A DNA stretch of 5,076 nucleotides. It comes from Thiobacillus sp. GTDB lineage: Bacteria > Pseudomonadota > Gammaproteobacteria > Burkholderiales > Thiobacillaceae. The notes beneath the pieces were generated by a model, which made no database searches, had not been told where the DNA came from, and was given only the letters and a program-made list of their open reading frames with translations. The stretch lies in the NCBI GenBank assembly GCA_024710445.1, contig JANJUT010000235.1, positions 1 to 5,076 of the forward strand, in the 5' to 3' direction. A program made the position numbers and the translations under genes. Shown here in pieces: positions 1-5,076 of the stretch (the first letter of the stretch is position 1; the number at the start of each line of letters is the position of its first letter).

Positions 1-1
1 C

Positions 2-1471
2 GGCAAGAAAACTGAAGGCTATTGGCGTTCGCACCAGGTGCCATTCAGCGACATGAGCAAGCCGGAGCACGTGCAGTTGCTTGAACAATGGATGCTCAGC
101 TATCGGCCGGAAACCCTGTTCGAGTCCGATGGCCGGCTCAAGCCGGAACTGGCCGAGCTGGCGCCGCGCGGTGAGCGGCGCATGGGAGCGAACCTGCATG
201 CCAACGGTGGCAAGCTGCTGCGCGACCTGCGGCTACCGGATTTCCGCAGCTACAGGCTGGACGTGCCCGCATCCGGCGGCGTGACGGGAGAATCGACCCG
301 GACGATGGGAAACTTCCTGCGTGACGTGATGCGCAGCAACACCGACAACTTTCGCGTCTTCGGCCCGGACGAAACCAGTTCCAACCGGCTGGGCGCGCTG
401 TTCGAGGTCACCGACCGCGCCTGGATGGCCGAGCGTTTCGACGATGACGACCATCTCGCGCCGGATGGCCGGGTGATGGAAATCCTTTCCGAGCATGCCT
501 GCCAGGGCTGGCTCGAAGGCTATCTGCTGACCGGACGCCATGGACTGTTCTCCTGTTACGAAGCCTTCATCCACATCGTTGATTCGATGTTCAACCAGCA
601 TGCCAAATGGCTCAAGGTGTGCGGCGAGATTCCCTGGCGGCGGCCCATCGCCTCGCTCAACATTCTGCTGACTTCGCATGTCTGGCGTCAGGACCACAAC
701 GGCTTCTCGCATCAGGATCCCGGCTTTATCGATCACGTGATGAACAAGAAGGCCGATATCATCCGCGTCTATCTGCCGCCGGATGCCAATACCCTGCTCT
801 ATGTTGCCGACCAGTGCCTGAGGAGCCGCGACCTGGTCAATGTCATCGTCGCCGGCAAGCAGCCCCAGCAGCAATGGCTCGATATGGCCGCCGCGATCAA
901 TCATGCCAGCGCCGGTATCGGCATGTGGGAATGGGCCTGCAACGACCAGGACGGCGAACCCGACGTGGTGCTGGTCGCAGCGGGCGACGTGCCGACGCTG
1001 GAAATGCTGGCGGCGATCGATATCCTGCACCAGCTCACGCCTGATCTTAAAATCCGCTTCATCAACGTGGTCGACCTGATGACGTTGCAACCCAGTGAGG
1101 AACACCCGCACGGCTTGCCGGGCAAGGAATTCGACAGCCTGTTCACCACCGACAAGCCGATCATCTTTGCCTATCACGGCTATCCCTGGCTGATACACCG
1201 GCTCACCTATCGCCGCACCAATCACGGCAACCTGCATGTACGCGGCTACAAGGAGGAGGGCACCACCACCACGCCGTTCGACATGGTGGTGCTCAATACC
1301 CTCGACCGCTTTCATCTGGTGATGGATGTCGCCACCCGTGTGCCGGAATTGCAGGCCCAGGCCGCCCATATCAAGCAATGCATGCGCGACAAGCTCAACG
1401 AGCACACGCAATACATCCACCAGTACGGCGAGGACATGCCCGAGATCCGCAACTGGAAATGGCCGCAGTGA
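2..1471 (+). CDS. xfp: Xylulose-5-phosphate/fructose-6-phosphate phosphoketolase, C-terminal part (5' end outside window)
   Basis: This cytoplasmic thiamine-diphosphate enzyme cleaves xylulose 5-phosphate (and often fructose 6-phosphate) with phosphate to give acetyl phosphate plus glyceraldehyde 3-phosphate (or erythrose 4-phosphate). The frame is open from base 2, where [15 protein letters not shown] matches the family's internal motif, so translation begins upstream; the GTG at 38 is an internal Val codon. The visible 489 residues compare with about 790-820 for the family, so roughly the N-terminal 300, including part of the cofactor-binding domain, are missing. Family motifs follow in order: [12 protein letters not shown] (176-211), [11 protein letters not shown] (359-391), [21 protein letters not shown] (about 508-570), [20 protein letters not shown] (about 659-718), and, in the C-terminal domain, [16 protein letters not shown] and [13 protein letters not shown]. 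No frameshift or stop interrupts it. One oddity is Leu in GANLHANGG, where Pro is usual. The stop overlaps the acetate kinase start, indicating one operon. Family assignment is very secure; preference between the two sugar substrates cannot be told. Confidence 0.96.
   Translation, partial: GKKTEGYWRSHQVPFSDMSKPEHVQLLEQWMLSYRPETLFESDGRLKPELAELAPRGERRMGANLHANGGKLLRDLRLPDFRSYRLDVPASGGVTGESTRTMGNFLRDVMRSNTDNFRVFGPDETSSNRLGALFEVTDRAWMAERFDDDDHLAPDGRVMEILSEHACQGWLEGYLLTGRHGLFSCYEAFIHIVDSMFNQHAKWLKVCGEIPWRRPIASLNILLTSHVWRQDHNGFSHQDPGFIDHVMNKKADIIRVYLPPDANTLLYVADQCLRSRDLVNVIVAGKQPQQQWLDMAAAINHASAGIGMWEWACNDQDGEPDVVLVAAGDVPTLEMLAAIDILHQLTPDLKIRFINVVDLMTLQPSEEHPHGLPGKEFDSLFTTDKPIIFAYHGYPWLIHRLTYRRTNHGNLHVRGYKEEGTTTTPFDMVVLNTLDRFHLVMDVATRVPELQAQAAHIKQCMRDKLNEHTQYIHQYGEDMPEIRNWKWPQ
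1455..1471 (+). promoter_or_regulatory. Overlapping stop/start junction between xfp and ackA (translational coupling)
   Basis: The phosphoketolase stop TGA (1469-1471) shares bases with an in-frame GTG (1468-1470) of the acetate kinase frame, and an ATG lies nine bases earlier (1459-1461). A purine-rich GGAA at 1455-1458 is well spaced for the GTG and too close for the ATG. Ribosomes finishing phosphoketolase could restart here, giving coupled synthesis of the two enzymes. The overlap is seen directly; the coupling and the choice of start are inferred. Confidence 0.55.
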
Positions 1472-2532
1472 GCCGAACCATTCTCACGATCAACAGCGGC
1501 TCCTCCAGCCTCAAGGCCAGCCTGTTTCGAGCAGACGGCACGCGCCGTGACTGGCACACCAGGCAGGCCGATCAGACAGAAGCCTTCGATGCGCTGCTGA
1601 AGGACCTGGGCGATGAGTCACCGGATGCAGTCGGTCATCGCTTTGTCCACGGCGGCGAGACACGCGATGCGGCGCGCATGCTGGATGAGGCCGAGATCGA
1701 GCGGCTGCGCGGCCTGATTCCGTTGGCGCCGCTGCACCTGCCGGGCAACCTGCTCGGGGTGGAACGGTGCCGGGCGCGTTTTGATGTGCCGCAGGTAGCC
1801 TGCTTTGATACTGCGTTCCATCACACCTTGCCGGAACTGGCGCGCCGCCTGCCGATCCCGCAGACGCTGGGGATGCGCCGCTATGGCTTTCATGGCCTCA
1901 ACTATGCGCATATCGCTTCCCGGTTGCCGTCGCTGCTGGGAGAGGGCGCACGCGGCCGCATCGTGGTTGCGCATCTGGGGTCCGGTGCCAGCCTGTGCCT
2001 GCTGGACAATCTGCAATCCGTGGACACCAGCATGGGCTACACGCCGGCAGGCGGCATTCCCATGGGCACGCGCAGCGGCGACCTCGATCCCGGCGTCATG
2101 CTCGAACTGGCGAGACGGCATGACCATGCGTCGTTGAGCGATCTGGTTTATCACCACATGGGGCTGCTCGCGCTGTCCGGCGGGGAAAGCAGCGACATGG
2201 CGGCGCTGCTGGCGAGTCCCAGCGAGGCAGCCGGTTTTGCGGTGGCGTATTTCTGCCGTCAGGTGTGCGCCGCTATCGGCGGGTTTGCCGCCAAGGCCGG
2301 TGGCATCGATGCGCTGGTGTTCAGCGGCGGGATCGGCGAGCACGCGCCGCAGATCCGTGCCCGCATTTGCGATCCGCTTGGATTTCTTGGTTTTTCACTT
2401 GATGCCGAAGCCAACCGGGACAACCGGGACATGATCCAGGCAGAGGGTTCCCGACCCATACTGCGGATGGTGGCCAACGAGGAGAGGATGATCCGAGAAC
2501 TGGTTGAATCCCTGTTGCGTGCTGTGCCATGA
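1459..2532 (+). CDS. ackA: Acetate kinase, short form, coupled to phosphoketolase
   Basis: This cytoplasmic ASKHA-fold kinase transfers phosphate between acetyl phosphate and ADP; next to phosphoketolase it most likely runs toward acetate and ATP. From the ATG it has 357 residues against about 400 in the family. The shortening lies mainly between the N-terminal phosphate loop (INSGSSSLK, residues 11-19) and GHRFVHGG (59-66). Further motifs are [12 protein letters not shown] (91-102), [11 protein letters not shown] (115-125), [13 protein letters not shown] (140-152), AHLGSGASL (171-179), [20 protein letters not shown] (189-208), VFSGGIGEH (287-295) and VANEERMI (338-345). Asp118, His145, Arg61, Arg205 and Glu341/342 match residues expected in the active site; the usual Asn of HLGNG is Ser175. 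The start is ambiguous. ATG 1459 overlaps the upstream gene by 13 nt, whereas GTG 1468 overlaps by 4 nt (GTGA), has GGAA nine bases upstream, and gives the more typical N-terminus [11 protein letters not shown]. The open frame continues upstream to an ATG at 1378, but that stretch encodes phosphoketolase in another frame and has no kinase-like residues. Confidence 0.95.
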   Translation: MAAVSRTILTINSGSSSLKASLFRADGTRRDWHTRQADQTEAFDALLKDLGDESPDAVGHRFVHGGETRDAARMLDEAEIERLRGLIPLAPLHLPGNLLGVERCRARFDVPQVACFDTAFHHTLPELARRLPIPQTLGMRRYGFHGLNYAHIASRLPSLLGEGARGRIVVAHLGSGASLCLLDNLQSVDTSMGYTPAGGIPMGTRSGDLDPGVMLELARRHDHASLSDLVYHHMGLLALSGGESSDMAALLASPSEAAGFAVAYFCRQVCAAIGGFAAKAGGIDALVFSGGIGEHAPQIRARICDPLGFLGFSLDAEANRDNRDMIQAEGSRPILRMVANEERMIRELVESLLRAVP

Positions 2533-2629
2533 CGGTTGCCGGTTCTGCCCTTCATGCTGTTAAAACATTAAAGCCAGCAGTGTTACTGTCGTAATGGTAT
2601 GAATCAACCAGAGATTCGGACGTTTGTCG
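2533..2629 (+). other. Intergenic spacer, possible weak promoter for the downstream c-di-GMP gene
   Basis: This 97-bp spacer separates the acetate kinase stop from the start of the multidomain signalling gene and is more AT-rich than the flanking genes around 2559-2604. TTGCCG at 2536 followed after 19 bases by TAAAAC at 2561 loosely resembles a sigma-70 promoter, but the match is poor and the spacing long. A TGCTG/CAGCA inverted pair (2555-2559 and 2575-2579) encloses a 15-base loop and is not followed by a T-run, so it is not a convincing terminator. Read-through from the upstream operon therefore remains possible. Confidence 0.25.
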
Positions 2630-2632
2630 ATG
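2617..2632 (+). promoter_or_regulatory. Weak ribosome binding site and start codon of the c-di-GMP gene
   Basis: The reading frame of the signalling gene is closed by an in-frame TGA at 2600-2602, so translation must start between 2603 and the first transmembrane segment. ATG at 2630 is the first ATG in that frame, with a short GGA core at 2618-2620 nine bases upstream. TTG at 2624 and GTG at 2645 are weaker alternatives. The closed frame is seen directly; ribosome binding at this GGA is inferred. Confidence 0.4.
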
Positions 2633-5076
2633 GGTGGACGGGTAGTGGAAGACGGCAGTCACACCGTGGCGCATACCTCCAGTGTGCCGGTTTCGTCGTG
2701 GGCGATCGCGCTGGCGGTTTTCTGGACGGGGGTGGTCGCCGTTTCTCTGGTCTGGAATATCGCGCAGGTGCGCGAACTGGTACTCGAACAGGCCCAAATC
2801 GAATTGCGTGCCAATTTCTTCAAGGATCTCGCTTTCCGCAACTGGGCTACCAGGCATGGTGGCGTCTATGTACCCGTCACTCCGGAGACGCCTCCCGACC
2901 CCTATGTGGCCAATATGCCGGAACGCGATGTGCGCACACCGTCGGGACGCCTGTTGACGCTTATCAATCCGGCGCTGATGGTGCGCCAGTTTAATGATCT
3001 GGCCAACAAGAACGATGGCACACGTGGTCACCTGAGCGGCATCAACCCAATCAATCCCATCAATTACCCCGATGACTGGGAGGCCCGGGCGCTGGTGCAG
3101 TTCAGCCAGGGCGCCAAGGAAGTCACGGGAATCGCAGAAATTGAGGGAAAACCCTATCTGCGCCTGATCCGGCCCATGAATATGGGGCAGAAGTGCCTGG
3201 CCTGCCATGTCCAGCAGGGTTATCAGAAAGGTGATCTGGCCGGCGGCGTCAGCGTGTCGGTACCGCTCGCGCCGCTCAATGCAGCGGCCGACCGGCGTGT
3301 CAGCGGGCTGGCGTTCGGACATGGCGTGCTCTGGTTGTTCGGTGTCACCGGAATTGGGGTGAGTGCCCGCCAGTTGCGGCGGCGCATCGATGAGCATCAA
3401 GCCATTCATCAAGCACTGGAGGAGCACGAGGATCGCACGCGGGCAATCCTCGGTGCCTCGCTTGATGGCATCATCGCGATCAATGCCAACAATGTGATCA
3501 TCGACTGGAATGCCCAGGCCGAGCAGATATTTGGCTGGCCGCGCGATGAGGCACTGGGGCGTTCGCTTTCGGAAACCATCATTCCGGAACGCTTCCATGA
3601 CCAGCATTTGGAGGGTCTGAAGCGCAGTCTGGAGAATGGCGCGACCGTATTGATCGGCCGCCGTGTCGAACTGGTCGGCCTGCACCGTGACGGTCATGAG
3701 TTTCCCATCGAGATCTCCATTTCACGCATCACTGCCGCCGGGGTGCCCTGTTTCAGCGCCTATGTGCGCGACATCAGCGAACGCAAGGCCGCGGTCGACA
3801 AGATCAACCGGGACTATCACACGCAACGGATTCTGGCGGAATTGCTGGAAACCGCCATGCGCCCGGACCCTTTCGAACAGCGTTTGCAATTTTCTCTGGA
3901 ACTGATTCTTTCGACACCCTGGCTGGCATTGAAAGGCTCCGGCAGCATCTTCCTGACCGATGGCACATCCGGAAACCTGCGCATGGCCGCCATGCATGGG
4001 TTGTCGGCGTACATCGAGCAGACCTGTGCCACGATCAAGATGGGGCATTGCCTGTGTGGGCGGGCGGCGGAAACCCGCGAATTGCTGTTTGTCGATTGCC
4101 TCGACGATCGGCACGAAGTTCATTTCCCCGGCATGGCGGAGCATGGGCACTATTGCGCCCCCATCCTGTTCGATGGGGCGTTGCTGGGTGTGCTGAACAT
4201 TTATCTGGATGAACACCATCAGCAGACTCCCGAAGAGGTGCAGTTCATCACGGCCGCCGCACATGCCCTGAGCGGCATGATCCAGCGGCATCAGGTCGAG
4301 CAGCAGTTGCGCTATCACGCCTATCACGATGACCTGACCAGCATGCCGAACCGGACCTTGTTCATGGACCGTCTGGAACAATGCCTGAGCTTCAGTGAGC
4401 GTCATCCTGCACTGCGCTGCGCTGTGCTCTACATGGACATCGACCGTTTCAAGACGATCAATGACAGCCTGGGCCATACCCTGGGCGATCAATTGCTGCT
4501 TGAGGTGAGCGAGCGCATCCGTGCCTGCATGCGGCCCGAGGATACCGTTGCCCGCATGGGCGGCGACGAATTCACGATTCTGCTCGAAGACGTGGTGGAG
4601 CCCGCTGATGCGCTGCGCGTATCCGAGCGGCTGCACACTGCGTTGCAACCGCCGATCATGCTTGAAGGACGCGAGATCTTTGTTTCCACAAGCATCGGCA
4701 TTGCGATCGCTGCACCTGACGACCATCATGGGCCCGACCTGCTGCGTAACGCGGATACGGCGATGTACCGCGCAAAATCCAAGGGCACGGGGCAGTCGGT
4801 TTTGTTTGATGAAGGCATGCACCTGCACGCCGTGGCACAGCTGACACTGGAATCGGAACTGCGCCGGGCGGTGGAGCGTGCGGAAATGCGTGTGCATTAT
4901 CAGCCCATCGTCGAAGCAAGCACAGGCGAGGTGCTTGGATTTGAAGCCCTGGTGCGCTGGGAGCATCCTGAGCGCGGCCTGGTCTCGCCCCTTGAGTTTG
5001 TCCCGCTGGCCGAGGAAACCGGGCTGATCAATGATATCGGTCAATGGGTGCTGACGGAGGCCTGCCGCCAGCTTCA
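2630..5076 (+). CDS. Membrane-bound heme-c sensor diguanylate cyclase/phosphodiesterase (DUF3365-PAS-GAF-GGDEF-EAL), 3' end outside window
   Basis: This is probably an inner-membrane enzyme that makes and/or breaks cyclic di-GMP in response to a periplasmic signal. The 815 visible residues read in order as follows. TM1 is at about 22-43. A periplasmic Tll0287-like/DUF3365 domain spans about 45-222, with GGVYVPVTPETPPDPY (77-92), LTLINPALMVRQ (109-120) and the heme-c motif CLACH (189-193). TM2 is at about 226-246, followed by a charged, probably helical linker. PAS (about 266-386) carries IIDWNAQAEQIFGW and ends in DISERK. GAF (about 398-555) is rich in Cys and His. GGDEF (about 562-725) has DDLTSMPNR, YMDIDRFKTIND, the active motif GGDEF (644-648) and an I-site RPED (635-638) at the canonical five-residue distance. 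EAL begins at about 738, with VHYQPI and EAL (772-774). The window ends before the remaining EAL catalytic residues, so hydrolase activity cannot be judged; the family would need about 170 more residues. The TM pair plus CxxCH implies export and cytochrome c maturation of the sensor domain. Domain calls are firm; the sensed signal (redox, NO or another ligand) is unknown. Confidence 0.94.
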   Translation, partial: MGGRVVEDGSHTVAHTSSVPVSSWAIALAVFWTGVVAVSLVWNIAQVRELVLEQAQIELRANFFKDLAFRNWATRHGGVYVPVTPETPPDPYVANMPERDVRTPSGRLLTLINPALMVRQFNDLANKNDGTRGHLSGINPINPINYPDDWEARALVQFSQGAKEVTGIAEIEGKPYLRLIRPMNMGQKCLACHVQQGYQKGDLAGGVSVSVPLAPLNAAADRRVSGLAFGHGVLWLFGVTGIGVSARQLRRRIDEHQAIHQALEEHEDRTRAILGASLDGIIAINANNVIIDWNAQAEQIFGWPRDEALGRSLSETIIPERFHDQHLEGLKRSLENGATVLIGRRVELVGLHRDGHEFPIEISISRITAAGVPCFSAYVRDISERKAAVDKINRDYHTQRILAELLETAMRPDPFEQRLQFSLELILSTPWLALKGSGSIFLTDGTSGNLRMAAMHGLSAYIEQTCATIKMGHCLCGRAAETRELLFVDCLDDRHEVHFPGMAEHGHYCAPILFDGALLGVLNIYLDEHHQQTPEEVQFITAAAHALSGMIQRHQVEQQLRYHAYHDDLTSMPNRTLFMDRLEQCLSFSERHPALRCAVLYMDIDRFKTINDSLGHTLGDQLLLEVSERIRACMRPEDTVARMGGDEFTILLEDVVEPADALRVSERLHTALQPPIMLEGREIFVSTSIGIAIAAPDDHHGPDLLRNADTAMYRAKSKGTGQSVLFDEGMHLHAVAQLTLESELRRAVERAEMRVHYQPIVEASTGEVLGFEALVRWEHPERGLVSPLEFVPLAEETGLINDIGQWVLTEACRQL
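3041..3067 (+). repeat. Short imperfect tandem repeat (3 x 9 bp) inside the sensor domain
   Basis: Three consecutive 9-base units, ATCAACCCA, ATCAATCCC and ATCAATTAC, encode Ile-Asn-Pro, Ile-Asn-Pro and Ile-Asn-Tyr at residues 138-146 of the heme-c sensor domain. The DUF3365 family usually has an Asn/Pro-rich loop here before a (D/E)WE motif (DDWE at 148-151). The repeat may be a small local duplication in a tolerated loop, or ordinary family sequence with similar codons. Confidence 0.4.

Noticed and set aside
233..1420. Long open frame on the - strand (395 codons) opposite the phosphoketolase gene
   Set aside because: The + strand frame is a clear phosphoketolase throughout; the antisense translation shows no family features.
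1378..1458. Upstream ATG 1378 as start of the acetate kinase
   Set aside because: The extra 27 residues are an out-of-frame reading of the phosphoketolase C-terminus and do not resemble any acetate kinase N-terminus; the phosphate loop would be displaced to residue 38.
1618..2343. Open frame on the - strand (241 codons) opposite the acetate kinase gene
   Set aside because: It mirrors a well-supported acetate kinase; Gln/Arg/Ala/His-rich composition without motifs.
2555..2579. TGCTG/CAGCA inverted pair as a rho-independent terminator
   Set aside because: The stem is only five base pairs with a 15-base loop and no T-run follows.
2599..2994. Open frame starting at ATG 2599, ahead of the signalling gene, as a separate 131-residue gene or as its true start
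   Set aside because: It is in a different frame from the TM and DUF3365 sequence and encodes Gly/Arg-rich sequence without motifs. The signalling frame has a stop at 2600-2602, so the 2599 ATG cannot be its start.
2552..3697. Long open frame on the - strand (381 codons) opposite the sensor and PAS region
   Set aside because: It lies wholly opposite the heme sensor and PAS coding sequence, has low-complexity Arg/His/Asp composition and no known motif.
3722..5044. Long open frame on the - strand (440 codons) opposite the PAS-GAF-GGDEF-EAL region
   Set aside because: It is antisense to a frame with unmistakable GAF, GGDEF and EAL motifs. Its translation is rich in His, Gln and Arg with no recognisable domain, as expected of a mirror frame in GC-rich DNA.

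Overview
The window carries three genes, all on the + strand, and no RNA genes, mobile elements or CRISPR arrays that I can see. It is GC-rich (about 60% by eye) and tightly packed. The gene set suggests a beta- or gammaproteobacterium, perhaps a chemolithotroph or methylotroph: a phosphoketolase directly coupled to a short acetate kinase, next to a large membrane-bound cyclic-di-GMP enzyme with a periplasmic c-type heme sensor domain. This placement is inferred from gene content and codon use, and the species cannot be named from the sequence alone.

Region 1 (1-2532) is a two-gene metabolic operon. The C-terminal ~489 residues of a xylulose-5-phosphate/fructose-6-phosphate phosphoketolase (start lies outside the window) end inside the start region of an acetate kinase gene. 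The two reading frames overlap by 13 nt (ATG start) or 4 nt (GTG start). Together they make a short carbon-conserving route. Phosphoketolase splits a sugar phosphate with inorganic phosphate into acetyl phosphate plus an aldose phosphate, and acetate kinase converts the acetyl phosphate to acetate with formation of ATP.

Region 2 (2533-2629) is a 97-bp, relatively AT-rich spacer. It shows no convincing terminator and only weak promoter-like words.

Region 3 (2630 to the window end) is one long open gene cut off by the 3' edge, with 815 codons visible. Its order is: TM segment, periplasmic Tll0287-like (DUF3365) domain with a CxxCH heme-c motif, second TM segment, PAS, GAF, GGDEF with intact catalytic motif and inhibitory I-site, and the beginning of an EAL domain. 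It is probably a redox- or ligand-responsive cyclic-di-GMP synthase/hydrolase. Nothing in the sequence links it functionally to the phosphoketolase operon beyond shared orientation and proximity.

The families are all known. The points that deserve attention are the heme-c sensor architecture, a Cys/His-rich GAF domain, the shortened acetate kinase with an altered HLGxG motif, and a Pro-to-Leu change in a conserved phosphoketolase motif.
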